Made by a program: the position numbers and the translations under genes. The notes below the pieces were generated by a model, which did no database searches, was not told where the DNA came from, and was given only the letters and a program-made list of their open reading frames with translations. A stretch of DNA of 64,000 nucleotides, taken from the NCBI GenBank assembly GCA_017744915.1, contig JAGIAH010000011.1:40818-104817 (forward strand), given 5' to 3'. Source of the DNA: Agrobacterium tumefaciens. Lineage in GTDB: Bacteria; Pseudomonadota; Alphaproteobacteria; Rhizobiales; Rhizobiaceae. Below, in pieces: positions 45,562 to 55,032 of the stretch; position 1 is the first letter of the stretch, and every line of letters begins with the position of its first letter.

Positions 45562-46488
45562 TCAGAGGCCACGTTTTCCGAAGGTCCGGGTCTGGCGCAG
45601 AGGATGTGTGTCGGCGGGTCGTTCCTCGCGGGGAAATGCCGGTGCAGCGCTTTTTTCAGGCCTTGCGGAAGGGGAGAAATAGGCGTTGCCGAGTTCGGGA
45701 AAGCGTGTGTCGAAACTGGTCGGCGCAAGTTCGGGTTTTGCCAGAACATAGCCCTGCATCAGAAAGACGCCGAGTTCCTCGCATTGATCCACCTGCCAGC
45801 CGGTTTCCAGCCCTTCGAAGACCGGCTCTATTCCTTCTTCGCGAAACTGGCTGACGATGACGCGCAGAAGCGCGGCGCCCGCCGAATTCTGCATGAAATC
45901 GCGCACCCAGCCCGCTTCGAATTTCACATAATCGGGCTTGATGAGCTTGACCCGGTCGATGGCGGAATCGCCGGCGCCATAGTCGTCCAGCGCCACGCGA
46001 AAACCGATATCGTGCATATGGTAAGCGAAGTCGGCGACCATCTGGGTGTCGGAGGCTTTTTTCTCCGAGATTTCGCAGACGATGCGGTCCGCCGTCATGC
46101 CAGCCTCGTGGGCGGCAAGCCGCATGCGCTCCACCTCCTGCCGCATCTTGGCGGGCGTCTGGAACAGGCCCGGATGGAAGTTGACGAAGATGCGGGCGCG
46201 GGAACGGTTGAGCCTGCCGGTGTTGAGAATGTGGATCGTGCGCAGGATGCTGTCGATATTCTCGATGTCTTCAGCCGCGACCAGCGAGAAAAACTCGCCC
46301 GGCGTCACCGGCTCGCCATTGCGATGGGGCCGCACCAGACCCTCAAAGGAATCGATGTCGAGCATGCCGCTCGTCGTTCGGCGGAAAATGGGCTGCAGGG
46401 CCGATTTCAGGTTGAAGGTTTGATAGGTCGTGGACCATGTGCCATCGACCTCGCGGACAAGACTGGAAAAGATGCTTCTGGGCGCCAT
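45562..46488 (-). CDS. EAL-domain protein, predicted c-di-GMP phosphodiesterase, 308 aa
   Basis: Stand-alone EAL domain without membrane helix or GGDEF. The signature reads EGLVRPH, and the other catalytic positions match: Asn in FVNFHPG, Glu in CEISEK, ALDDYGAG (metal-binding DD), Lys in YVKFE, Glu in FEGLET and Gln in MQGYVLAKP. An active hydrolase is therefore likely. A C-terminal extension of about 60 residues lacks recognisable motifs. Divergent from the aminotransferase gene. Cytosolic. Confidence 0.85.
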   Translation of the reverse strand: MAPRSIFSSLVREVDGTWSTTYQTFNLKSALQPIFRRTTSGMLDIDSFEGLVRPHRNGEPVTPGEFFSLVAAEDIENIDSILRTIHILNTGRLNRSRARIFVNFHPGLFQTPAKMRQEVERMRLAAHEAGMTADRIVCEISEKKASDTQMVADFAYHMHDIGFRVALDDYGAGDSAIDRVKLIKPDYVKFEAGWVRDFMQNSAGAALLRVIVSQFREEGIEPVFEGLETGWQVDQCEELGVFLMQGYVLAKPELAPTSFDTRFPELGNAYFSPSARPEKSAAPAFPREERPADTHPLRQTRTFGKRGL

Positions 46489-46687
46489 TTTTCAACCAGC
46501 TTTAGAGACACGACCCCTAGGCTCGCCAATGTAGCGTATCAAGCGTTACTTCCGGGTTAAGGAAGGTTTAAATTCTCCATTGCGGCAGATAAGCCGGCTT
46601 TTGACCTTGAAACTATGCCGGTCTTTCGACATAGAAAGTGCCGCAGCAGGCAAGTTTTCCAGCCTCTGCTGATGTCAACCCCAATAG

Positions 46688-47902
<1,215 letters not shown>

Positions 47903-47927
47903 TCGGTTTGCGATCTTAAAAGAAAAA

Positions 47928-47955
47928 GCCCGGCAGCGATGCCGGGCTTTTTTTG
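47928..47955 (+). terminator. Intrinsic terminator of the aminotransferase gene
   Basis: AAAAA-GCCCGGC-AGCGAT-GCCGGGC-TTTTTTTT: a 7-bp GC stem with long T tract, 25 bases after the stop. Confidence 0.92.
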
Positions 47956-48123
47956 TTTCAACTAGAGCATCGCGCGTTCAATCGGGATGTAAATTGTAAT
48001 AATAAAGTATTTTTGGAAAATTACGGCAGTTCATTCCTGTCTATGATGAGTTGTTTAGGTTTTTGTTTGAGTTGAAATAATATAGTCTATGGGTATGGCG
48101 TAAGCCAAAAGGAGTTTCATCGG

Positions 48124-48810
48124 ATGATTGATGAATTAATTATAGACGGACTGTCGGATAGAGATTTTTGTAAAGAAATTGAGGATTTACTTAGAAGAGA
48201 CGAGGCTGATGCGGCTGCCGATCGCCTGAAGTCACTGCTTGGCGCAGTGTGCGGCCCAGATCGTCCGCTTCCGTCACGCTTTCTAACCGTCGACCCAAAA
48301 AGCATCGAGTTGATTGGGTGGTTAAATTTGCCAGCGAGCATTACGAACTACGATCGTGGTGACAGCAAGATTAGTGCGATCGGAATCGATCTAAGCTGGC
48401 CAGGGCATATAGGGCGGGAGCCAAACGATGACGGATTGCTTGATCCCGTCGTCGAGACGAACTTCTATACGGACGACATGTGGCCTTTCTCTACTTCAGA
48501 TCGCGCCGGTCTCCTTTCAGGATACGATCAATACTCATGCGCTTGGCAAGGGGGATTTGAGGAGATTGACGGCACAGTTCAGATTAACGGCATTTCCGAC
48601 CTCTATGGCGCCGTTTATTTATTGAAGGGGATCACCGAACCGGGATCACAAACCGCAAGAGTGTTGGGGGCGTGCTATATCGTCGTTTTGATATACTTGG
48701 CATTGCAGGACTCTGCGCCTCGCGATGTACTGCCGCGGCCAATGGCCGTCATTTTGGGGAGCAATGAGGACTATCCGTATTTCAATGCGCCAGTCTTCGC
48801 CGCAAGATAA
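48124..48810 (+). CDS. Orphan protein of unknown function, atypical composition, 228 aa
   Basis: No family recognised. AAGGAG lies about 9 bases before ATG 48124, so translation is likely. Visible: an acidic N-terminal helical stretch (residues 1-40), a central region rich in Asp/Asn/Trp (IGIDLSWPGHIGREPNDDGL.. VETNFYTDDMWPF), and a hydrophobic helix near 180-200. Codon use is unlike neighbours (TTA, ATA, AGA and GGA occur often) and the upstream 160 bases are strongly AT-rich. No signal peptide. It looks recently acquired; an immunity or effector-neighbour protein is conceivable but there is no partner gene next to it. Confidence 0.7.
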   Translation: MIDELIIDGLSDRDFCKEIEDLLRRDEADAAADRLKSLLGAVCGPDRPLPSRFLTVDPKSIELIGWLNLPASITNYDRGDSKISAIGIDLSWPGHIGREPNDDGLLDPVVETNFYTDDMWPFSTSDRAGLLSGYDQYSCAWQGGFEEIDGTVQINGISDLYGAVYLLKGITEPGSQTARVLGACYIVVLIYLALQDSAPRDVLPRPMAVILGSNEDYPYFNAPVFAAR

Positions 48811-48886
48811 GCGAACCCCCATCTTCGCAGGCATGACAGTCCTGTTTGTTGCAGGATATGAGAGAGTATAGACCGAAGATCGGTCG

Positions 48887-49993
48887 CTAAAGCCCCAGAA
48901 ACAGCAGCATGATGAAGGTGGCGAAGAGGATGAAATGCGTCATTCCCTCGATCGCATTGGTCTCGCCGTCGTTGAGATTGATGGCGGCGGCGATGAGGGT
49001 GATGAAGACCATGACGGTCTGCACCGGGGTCATCGCCATGATGAAGGGCTGGCCGGTATAAAGCGCGATGCCCTCCATCACCGGCACGGTCAGGATCACC
49101 GTCGACAGTGATGCGCCCATGGCAATATTGACCACGGCCTGCATGCGGTTACGCAGGGCAGATCGGAGCGCGGTAAGGATTTCGGGCGATGCCGAGATGG
49201 TCGCCACCACCACCGCCATCAGTGCAGGCGGCGCGCTGGTGCCCTCAAGGCTTTCGCCCAGGAAGGCCGACATGAATTCCGCCAGCACGCCGATCATCAC
49301 CACGCCGGCAATGATGAGGCCGATGGAGAGTGGTACGCTGCCTTCGTCTTCCTCCTCCGCATGGCCATCCGACGGCTGACCGGCCGGATGCGGCTTGCGG
49401 GGATAGGTATAGCTGAAGAAATAGCTGTGCGGCCCGACCTGCATCTTGAGGAAAAGCGCATAGAGCGCGATCATCGCGACAATGGTGAAGGCGGAATAGA
49501 CATGCCAGCTCTGTTGCGGAATGAATTCCGGCACGATCATCGAAATGCCCATGGCGGTGAGGATCATCACGCCGTAGGTCTTGCCGGAATCGTCATTATA
49601 GGGCTGTTCACCGTGGCGCAGACCGCCGAGCAGGGCGGCCAGGCCCAGAATGCCGTTGATGTCGATCATCACGGCGGAATAGATCGTATCGCGCACCAGC
49701 GTGGGCGAACTGGATTCGCTCATGATGATGGCAAGGATCAGCACTTCGACCGCGACTGCCGAGAGCGTCAGGATCATCGTGCCATAGGGATCGCCGACCT
49801 TGGTGGCGAGGATTTCGGCGTGATGGGCAACCCGCATCGAGACGAGAACGATAAGCCCGATGAGCATGATCGCGGCAATCAGCGCCGCCGTCTTTCCGGC
49901 TTCGAATATCGCATGTTCCGCCATATAGGCGGCAATTGCCGCCGGTATCGCCAGAAGCAACATGCGCTCCTGCTTCAGAATGGTAGCCGCCAT
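48887..49993 (-). CDS. chaA: Calcium/sodium:proton antiporter, ChaA/CaCA family, 368 aa
   Basis: About eleven membrane helices in two homologous halves. The first alpha-repeat shows GDPYGTMILTLSAVAVEVLILAIIM, the second ALMAVVVATISASPEILTALRSALRNRMQAVVNIAMGASLSTV, both with the conserved acidic ion-binding Glu. An acidic cytosolic loop (about 205-222, GHAEEEDEGS) separates them. E. coli ChaA exchanges Ca2+, Na+ or K+ for protons. Single gene. Confidence 0.88.
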   Translation of the reverse strand: MAATILKQERMLLLAIPAAIAAYMAEHAIFEAGKTAALIAAIMLIGLIVLVSMRVAHHAEILATKVGDPYGTMILTLSAVAVEVLILAIIMSESSSPTLVRDTIYSAVMIDINGILGLAALLGGLRHGEQPYNDDSGKTYGVMILTAMGISMIVPEFIPQQSWHVYSAFTIVAMIALYALFLKMQVGPHSYFFSYTYPRKPHPAGQPSDGHAEEEDEGSVPLSIGLIIAGVVMIGVLAEFMSAFLGESLEGTSAPPALMAVVVATISASPEILTALRSALRNRMQAVVNIAMGASLSTVILTVPVMEGIALYTGQPFIMAMTPVQTVMVFITLIAAAINLNDGETNAIEGMTHFILFATFIMLLFLGL

Positions 49994-50187
49994 CGATTTC
50001 CCTTCCCCGTGACAGGCCTAGGCTGTGACGTATCGTCCCTCAGATCAAGCAGGATTTGCGCTTGAGTGCTTTTGGTAGGATAGTGGTGTCGCAGGACATG
50101 CTGCTCATGCCGCGGTGTCCCATCGGGTGCAATGCTTGAAACGCGGTTGTGGTTGCCATGTCGCCTACCGAGACAGGAGGACCATGC

Positions 50188-50454
50188 ATGACCAAAGTGG
50201 TATATGAAATTGTCGAACATGACGGAGGTTTTGCCTACCGCATGAACGGCGCCTATTCCGAAACATTTCCTACCTATGCCGATGCCGTCGAGGCTGCGCG
50301 CATCGTTGCCGCCGAACAGCAGATCGGGGGCGATGACGAGGAAATCAGCTATCAGGACGAGCGTGGCCAGTGGCATGAGGAATATAGCCAGGGTGGCGAC
50401 CGGCCGGAAGCCGAGGTGGTGGACAAGACGACGCAGCAGGCCAGATCCTTTTGA
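50188..50454 (+). CDS. DUF2188-like small protein, 88 aa
   Basis: Short soluble protein: VVYEIVEHDGGFAYRMNGAYSETFPTYADAVEAARIVAAEQQ is the DUF2188 pattern (two beta strands then a helix), followed by an acidic Gln/Glu tail. ATG 50188 is preferred because ACAGGAGG ends 7 bases before it; earlier ATGs at 50149 and 50184 are out of frame or too close. Function unknown. Divergent from the antiporter. Confidence 0.8.
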   Translation: MTKVVYEIVEHDGGFAYRMNGAYSETFPTYADAVEAARIVAAEQQIGGDDEEISYQDERGQWHEEYSQGGDRPEAEVVDKTTQQARSF

Positions 50455-50558
50455 TGAGCGGGGTCGGAATGTCAGGTGAAACCGGCATTGCCTTCCCATT
50501 TCCGCCGGCCTGTTCCGCGCAATCGCGTGTGCGGCCGGGCGCCGATGCTTGAGCAGCC

Positions 50559-51503
50559 CTAGCGCCGTTGCGGCGGGGCGTTTGGATCGGTCTCCTTGAG
50601 ATGGGCTTTCAGGCCTTCGACCAGGGCGCTGAACACGGCCCGACATCGCGGCGAGGTCTTGAGGTTCTCGTGCATCGCGACCCAGGTGTGCAGCGGAATG
50701 TCGATTTTCGGAAGCACATGGACAAGCCGGGGGTCCTTGCGCGCCAGGCCGATCTGGCAGACGCCGATTCCCGCGCTGGCGCGGATCATGGCAAGCTGGG
50801 CAAGGTTGCTGTCGGCGCGGATTTCAAAGGAAATGTCTTCAATATCGGGTATTTCCGGATCGAGCGAACGCATCCGCTGGATGGCCGCCCGGATGAAGGG
50901 CGTCTTGCGGTCGAAACCGACCATGCGGTGGTTGTCCAGTTCATCCATGCTCTCCGGGATGCCGGCTTTTGCCAGATAATCGCGTGTCGCATGAAATCCC
51001 AGACGGAAATTGCCAATATAGCGCATGACGATCGCATCCTGCTGCGGCTCGGTCATGCGGATGGCGATGTCGGCCTCACGCCGCAGCAGGTCTTCCAGCG
51101 TATCGGACAGCGAAAGCTCGATTTCTAGCCGGGGGTGAACCTCCTGCATGGCGGTGATGATCGGCGGCAGCATCTCCACGCCGATAATATCCGATGCGCT
51201 GATGCGCACGGTGCCTTCGATCTTGCCAACCTCGCCGGAGGCCGCCCGCATGAGGGCCGCGGCCGTCGCCGACAGATTTTCCGCATAGGGCTTGAGCGCG
51301 AGCGCGGCCTCCGTCGGCATCAGCCCGTGCGGTGAGCGGATGAACAGCGGAAAGCCGATGGCCTCCTCCAGTGCGCCGATATGGCGCCCCGCCGTCGGCT
51401 GGGTGATGCCAAGTTCGCGCGCGGCGGCGGAAAGCGAGCCATCACGCAGCACGCTGAGGAAGGTACGGTAAAAATCCCAGCTGACATTCCGGCTTTTGAT
51501 CAT
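50559..51503 (-). CDS. LysR-family transcriptional regulator, 314 aa
   Basis: N-terminal winged HTH (FLSVLRDGSLSAAARELGITQPTAGRHIGALEEAIGFPLFIRS) and a C-terminal periplasmic-binding-fold effector domain (about 95-300). Sequence style is of the AaeR/GcvA-like group. It is divergent from a NAD(P)-dependent dehydrogenase gene with a 90-base gap, the usual layout for a LysR regulator and its target. Inducer unknown. Confidence 0.9.
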   Translation of the reverse strand: MIKSRNVSWDFYRTFLSVLRDGSLSAAARELGITQPTAGRHIGALEEAIGFPLFIRSPHGLMPTEAALALKPYAENLSATAAALMRAASGEVGKIEGTVRISASDIIGVEMLPPIITAMQEVHPRLEIELSLSDTLEDLLRREADIAIRMTEPQQDAIVMRYIGNFRLGFHATRDYLAKAGIPESMDELDNHRMVGFDRKTPFIRAAIQRMRSLDPEIPDIEDISFEIRADSNLAQLAMIRASAGIGVCQIGLARKDPRLVHVLPKIDIPLHTWVAMHENLKTSPRCRAVFSALVEGLKAHLKETDPNAPPQRR

Positions 51504-51545
51504 AAAATTTTGTATGGCCGCTACACCTATTTCGACAATTTCGTA

Positions 51546-51565
51546 TATCGCGCATTGCGCCGATA
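51546..51565 (+). promoter_or_regulatory. Candidate LysR operator (dyad)
   Basis: TATCGCGCA-T-TGCGCcGATA: outer TATC/GATA and inner GCGCA/TGCGC arms, with one extra base on the right. It lies between the divergent LysR and dehydrogenase starts and has the ATC-Nx-GAT form of LysR boxes. Assignment is by position. Confidence 0.4.
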
Positions 51566-51593
51566 CTCCAGCTCACAAAAAGGAGCGACGGCC

Positions 51594-52631
51594 ATGATAT
51601 ATGAAAACCATGCAAATACAGCAGAGAATAACCGGCCACTGGCCCTGATCATTGGCGCGAATGGTGGTGTCGGCAGCCACGTCTCAAAGACGCTGCTGCA
51701 ACGCGGCTGGCGGGTGAGGGCGCTGACGCGCCAACCCGTATCGACAGGCGCGTCGGACGGCATGGAGCGCGTGACGGGCGATGCGATGAACCGGCAGGAT
51801 GTGGTGGAGGCCGCCAGGGGCGCCACGCTCATCGTCCATGCGGTCAATCCTCCCGGATATCGCGATTGGGAGAGGCAGGTGCTGCCGATGCTCGACAACA
51901 CCATCGCCGCTGCCGAAGCCTGCGGGGCGAGGATCGTGTTTCCGGGCAGCGTCTATAATTTCGGGCCGGATGCCTTTCCGCTGCTGACAGAGGACAGTCC
52001 GCAGAAACCCTTCACCCGCAAGGGCGCGCTGCGCGTGGAGATGGAGCGGCGGCTGAAAATGGCGTCGATGCGGGGCGTGCCGGTGCTGATTGTCCGTGCC
52101 GGGGATTTTTTCGGGCCGGATGCGAAAAATAACTGGTTTTCGCAAATGCTGGTGCGGCCGGGCAAACCGGTGCGCAGCGTCCAGAACCCCGCCGCACCCC
52201 ATGCCGGGCATCAATGGGCCTATCTGCCTGACGTGGCGGAGACGATCGGACGGTTGCTGGATCGTTCGGGCGAACTTCCTGCTTTTGCCGTCTATCACAT
52301 GGAGGGTTTCTGGGATTTCGACGGGCTGCAACTGGTCGCGGCAATCGAGCGTGCGGTAGGCCAGCCGGTCAAGATGCGACGGCTGTCCTGGCTGGCGATA
52401 AGGCTGGCCGCACCCTTCGTTCCCCTGTTCCGCGAAGTGCTGGAAATGCAATATCTCTGGCAGATGCCGATCCGCATGAGCAACGCCAAGCTTACGGATT
52501 TCCTCGGAGTGGAGCCGAGGACACCGATCGATGTTGCGGTATCGGCGACATTGGCGAACCTCGGCTGCATCGAACAGGTGCGGAAACCGGCCAGCCTTCA
52601 CCATCCGGCCGATGCCGGGGGGAGGGTGTGA
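51594..52631 (+). CDS. NAD(P)-dependent epimerase/dehydratase-family protein, 345 aa
   Basis: Extended short-chain dehydrogenase: LALIIGANGGVGSHVSKTLLQRGW is the glycine-rich NAD(P) motif, followed by DVVEAARGATLIVHAVNPP and a catalytic-like IVFPGSVYNFGP. The Tyr-x3-Lys pair of typical epimerases is not obvious, so an atypical (NmrA-like) or reductase role is possible. AAAAAGGAG sits about 9 bases before ATG 51594. The DUF6220-like membrane gene overlaps its stop. Confidence 0.83.
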   Translation: MIYENHANTAENNRPLALIIGANGGVGSHVSKTLLQRGWRVRALTRQPVSTGASDGMERVTGDAMNRQDVVEAARGATLIVHAVNPPGYRDWERQVLPMLDNTIAAAEACGARIVFPGSVYNFGPDAFPLLTEDSPQKPFTRKGALRVEMERRLKMASMRGVPVLIVRAGDFFGPDAKNNWFSQMLVRPGKPVRSVQNPAAPHAGHQWAYLPDVAETIGRLLDRSGELPAFAVYHMEGFWDFDGLQLVAAIERAVGQPVKMRRLSWLAIRLAAPFVPLFREVLEMQYLWQMPIRMSNAKLTDFLGVEPRTPIDVAVSATLANLGCIEQVRKPASLHHPADAGGRV

Positions 52632-53020
52632 TGGCCACGGCAACGAGTGGACTATCTCGCCAGCGCCGCATCTTCGCCGTGGTGTCGGCCGTGGTGCCGG
52701 TGCTGATTTTCGCACAGGTGCTGCTGGCCGGGCTGTCGATCTATTATGACGGGTCGCTGCTTTCGGTGCACAAGGGACTTGGCCTCTTCATCGCCCTTCC
52801 CATCCTGTCGCTGGTGGTCCTTGCGCTGTGTTATGACGATCTGCGGCCGAACCTTGCCCGTTCGCTGGTGCTGCTCGCCCTCTACTGTCTGCAGGTGGCA
52901 CTGATGAGTATCGGCCGGGAAACGGGCAATGGCTTCCTGCAGGCGCTGCATGTGCCCAATGCCTTCATCATGGGCGCATTTTCAGATTTTGCCGCACGGC
53001 AGGCACGAAGCCTGCGCTGA
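52631..53020 (+). CDS. Four-helix membrane protein, DUF6220-like, 129 aa
   Basis: Four hydrophobic segments: IFAVVSAVVPVLIFAQVLLAGLSIY, LFIALPILSLVVLALCY, LVLLALYCLQVALMSIG and a short C-terminal one, with HKGLG between the first two. Its ATG (52631) shares a base with the TGA of the dehydrogenase gene, so translation is coupled and the LysR regulator probably controls both. Family function is unknown; a role in a redox pathway with the dehydrogenase is guesswork. Confidence 0.75.
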   Translation: MATATSGLSRQRRIFAVVSAVVPVLIFAQVLLAGLSIYYDGSLLSVHKGLGLFIALPILSLVVLALCYDDLRPNLARSLVLLALYCLQVALMSIGRETGNGFLQALHVPNAFIMGAFSDFAARQARSLR

Positions 53021-53024
53021 AAGA

Positions 53025-53058
53025 AAACGCCGCATTGCCATGGAGTAATGCGGCGTTT
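53025..53058. terminator. Bidirectional terminator between DUF6220-like and OYE genes
   Basis: AAACGCCGCATT-N10-AATGCGGCGTTT, a perfect 12-bp stem between convergent genes (stops at 53020 and 53066). A and T ends on both arms let it act on either strand. Confidence 0.85.
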
Positions 53059-53065
53059 CGGTTTG

Positions 53066-54178
53066 TCAGGCGAGCGCCGGATAATCGGTGTAACCTTCGG
53101 CTCCGCCGCCATAGAAGGTCGGCTGGTTCGGCTCGTTCAAGGGCGCGTTGTCCTTGAAGCGGCGCACCAGATCCGGATTGGCGATGAAGGCCTTGCCGAA
53201 GGCGACGGCATCGACCTTGCCGCTTTCCACGGCTTCGATGGCGCTCTCACGGTCGTAACCATTATTGGCGATCCACAGACCATTGCCGTCGGCATTGCGA
53301 TAGGCGGCCTTGAAGGCTGCGTAATCGAACGGCTTGTCGCCCTGTTTGAAATCACGCGGGCCACCCGTGGCACCCTCAACGACGTGGATGAAGGCGAGAT
53401 TGCGCTTGCCGAGTTCTTCCACCACGTAATTGTAAAGCGGCTGCGGATCGGCCTCGAAAATATCGTTGGCCGGGGTGACGGGGGAGAGGCGGATGCCGGT
53501 GCGGCCGGCGCCGATCTCTTCCGCAACCGCATCGACAACTTCCAGCAGGAAGCGGGCGCGGTTTTCGATCGAGCCGCCATATTCGTCCGTGCGTTGGTTG
53601 GTGCTGGATTTCAGGAACTGCTCGATCAGGTAACCATTGGCGGCATGGATTTCGACGCCGTCGAAACCGGCTTCCAGGGCGGCGCGTGCACCGCTGCGGT
53701 AATCTTCAAGGATGAGGCCGATATCGTCGATGGTGAGTGCGCGCGGCTCGGAGGTCTCGGCAAAGGCGCCAGTGCCGTCATCATTGATGATATAGGTCTT
53801 CGACTTGGCCGGAATGGCGGAAGGAGCGACCGGCTGGCCGCCATGCGGCTGCAGCGAGGTGTGGGAAATGCGGCCCACATGCCAAATCTGCGCAACGATC
53901 TTGCCGCCGGCCGAATGTACGCCGTCGGTCACTTGTTTCCAGCCCGCGATCGCTTCCCGCTTATAGAGGCCCGGAACGTCAGCGTAACCCTGACCCTGCT
54001 GGGAGATCGGCGTGCCCTCGGTGACGATCAGCCCGGCCGTGGCGCGCTGCTCGTAATAGGTGGCGTTGAGATTGTTGGGAATTGCCCCCGGCGAACGGTT
54101 GCGGGTGAGGGGAGCCATGACGATACGGTTGGCGAGTGCGATATCGCCGGCCTGTGCCGGTTCGAAAAGACTGGTCAT
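53066..54178 (-). CDS. Old Yellow Enzyme-family NADH:flavin oxidoreductase (NemA-like), 370 aa
   Basis: TIM-barrel FMN enzyme: VMAPLTRNRSPGAIPNNLNATYYEQRATAGLIVTEGTPIS at the N-terminus, QIWHVGRISH, FDGVEIHAANGYLIEQFLKSSTNQRTDEYGGSIENRARFLLEVVDAV (active-site His-Asn pair) and GNGLWIANNGYD with KVDAVAFGKAFIANPDL. Such enzymes reduce activated alkenes, nitro compounds or maleimides. It follows an ArsR repressor on the same strand after about 125 bases, an arrangement parallel to NemR-nemA of E. coli. Confidence 0.92.
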   Translation of the reverse strand: MTSLFEPAQAGDIALANRIVMAPLTRNRSPGAIPNNLNATYYEQRATAGLIVTEGTPISQQGQGYADVPGLYKREAIAGWKQVTDGVHSAGGKIVAQIWHVGRISHTSLQPHGGQPVAPSAIPAKSKTYIINDDGTGAFAETSEPRALTIDDIGLILEDYRSGARAALEAGFDGVEIHAANGYLIEQFLKSSTNQRTDEYGGSIENRARFLLEVVDAVAEEIGAGRTGIRLSPVTPANDIFEADPQPLYNYVVEELGKRNLAFIHVVEGATGGPRDFKQGDKPFDYAAFKAAYRNADGNGLWIANNGYDRESAIEAVESGKVDAVAFGKAFIANPDLVRRFKDNAPLNEPNQPTFYGGGAEGYTDYPALA

Positions 54179-54303
54179 GCGACTTCACTTTCTGGTCGGT
54201 TGGCAGAGTTGCGCGCCAGGCGCGCTGTCTTTGTTCGGGTGCCGGAGTGAAACCGCGTTGCGGTTTCCAGTCCGGCACCCCGGGGGCTCAAAGCTTGGGA
54301 GGC

Positions 54304-54618
54304 TCAGAGATTGGCTTGCAGATAATTGCGGAAGGCGTCGATGGTTTCTTCGTCGCGTTCGAAAAACACCCATTGCCCGACCTTTTTCGACCTGATGAGG
54401 CCGGCTGCCTGCAACACCGCCAGATGCGACGAGACGGTGGATTGCGACAGGCCGCTGATCTGAAACTGGTTGGCGCACACACCCATGCTGAGCGGATGCT
54501 CCTGGCAGAAGTGTTTTTCCGGGCACTTCAGCCATTCAAGAAATTTCAGCCTTGCGGGATGCGAAAGGGCCTTGAGGATTTCCTCCGGGTTCATCGATGT
54601 TTCTTCAATATCTGACAT
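54304..54618 (-). CDS. ArsR-family repressor, Cys-containing, 104 aa
   Basis: Winged-helix ArsR/SmtB protein: ALSHPARLKFLEWL, QFQISGLSQSTVSSHLAVLQAAGLIRSKKVGQWVFFERD. Three Cys in an insertion (CPEKHFCQEHPLSMGVC, about 32-48) could sense electrophiles or metal. ATG 54618 has no Shine-Dalgarno and sits 2 bases from a palindrome; ATG 54594 (MNPEEIL) has GAAGAAA before it and is a real alternative. It precedes the Old Yellow Enzyme gene on the same strand, which it likely represses. Confidence 0.85.
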   Translation of the reverse strand: MSDIEETSMNPEEILKALSHPARLKFLEWLKCPEKHFCQEHPLSMGVCANQFQISGLSQSTVSSHLAVLQAAGLIRSKKVGQWVFFERDEETIDAFRNYLQANL

Positions 54619-54620
54619 GT

Positions 54621-54636
54621 CCGATATTTATATCGG
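54621..54636 (-). promoter_or_regulatory. Palindromic operator at the ArsR start
   Basis: CCGATAT-TT-ATATCGG, a perfect 7-bp-arm palindrome 2 bases upstream of ATG 54618, overlapping the predicted -10 (TATAAA on the minus strand; TTGTAT upstream). A dimeric ArsR protein bound here would block its own promoter. Site and repressor are matched by position. Confidence 0.6.
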
Positions 54637-54696
54637 TCATTCTCGATATACAAGTCACGTCTCTGTGAGGATCGCGGGGAGCGGGCAGGCAGCTCC

Positions 54697-54797
54697 AAAA
54701 AAGAAGGCCGCTGGATATTTCCGCGGCCTGATAAGTTTGAAGGTTAAAACCTCCAGAGGGGAACAGCTGCCGCGGGCCTTGGGCGAACGTGACAGCT
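54697..54797 (-). ncRNA. AbcR-family small RNA, downstream copy
   Basis: Minus-strand RNA of about 100 nt. It begins at a CAGCTG...CAGCTG hairpin, continues through the shared core TTCCCCTCTGGAGGTTTT, and ends in the terminator stem AGGCCGC/GCGGCCT (54705-54711 with 54723-54729) followed by TTCTTTTTT. The core, end and promoter spacing repeat in the copy at 54881-54997. Tandem AbcR1/AbcR2 (alpha-r15) RNAs beside lsrB are known from Agrobacterium and Sinorhizobium; they repress ABC-transporter mRNAs with Hfq. I do not assign which copy is AbcR1. Confidence 0.82.
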
Positions 54798-54803
54798 GAC
54801 TAA

Positions 54804-54832
54804 AATATGGGAGCGGCAATAATGCAAAACAA
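54804..54832 (-). promoter_or_regulatory. Promoter of the downstream AbcR-type copy
   Basis: On the minus strand TTGTTT (54827-54832), 17-base spacer, CATATT (54804-54809). These positions are exactly 200 bp from those of the sister promoter. The predicted start is near 54797. Confidence 0.65.
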
Positions 54833-54880
54833 GGTTGCATCGTGCGATATTTCGCCAATTCGGAGAAAATTCTTGCGGGT

Positions 54881-54997
54881 AAAAAAAGAGGGCCGCCGGA
54901 AGGATCCAGGGCCCTTTAAGTGTGAAGGTCAAAAACCTCCAGAGGGGAACAGCTGATGCGGTGGAACTGGGAGGAAAAGCCACCGTGTGCATCAGCT
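54881..54997 (-). ncRNA. AbcR-family small RNA, lsrB-proximal copy
   Basis: Minus-strand RNA of about 117 nt. First hairpin: CAGCTGATGC/GCATCAGCTG stem with inner CGGTGG/CCACCG pairs, exposing loop CTTTTCCTCCCAGTT, whose CCUCCC can pair with Shine-Dalgarno sequences. Then the shared core TTCCCCTCTGGAGGTTTTT and a terminator stem AGGGCC/GGCCCT (54889-54894 with 54910-54915) followed by TCTTTTTTT. It lies about 200 bases downstream of lsrB on the same strand but has its own promoter. Matches the known AbcR1/AbcR2 locus; which of the two is not assigned. Confidence 0.85.
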
Positions 54998-55003
54998 GAG
55001 AGC

Positions 55004-55032
55004 GATATGGTGCTTTTTTGTGCACGAAACAA
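55004..55032 (-). promoter_or_regulatory. Promoter of the lsrB-proximal AbcR-type copy
   Basis: TTGTTT (55027-55032), 17-base spacer, CATATC (55004-55009) on the minus strand; start near 54997. A 12-bp direct repeat flanks the -35 element. Confidence 0.7.
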
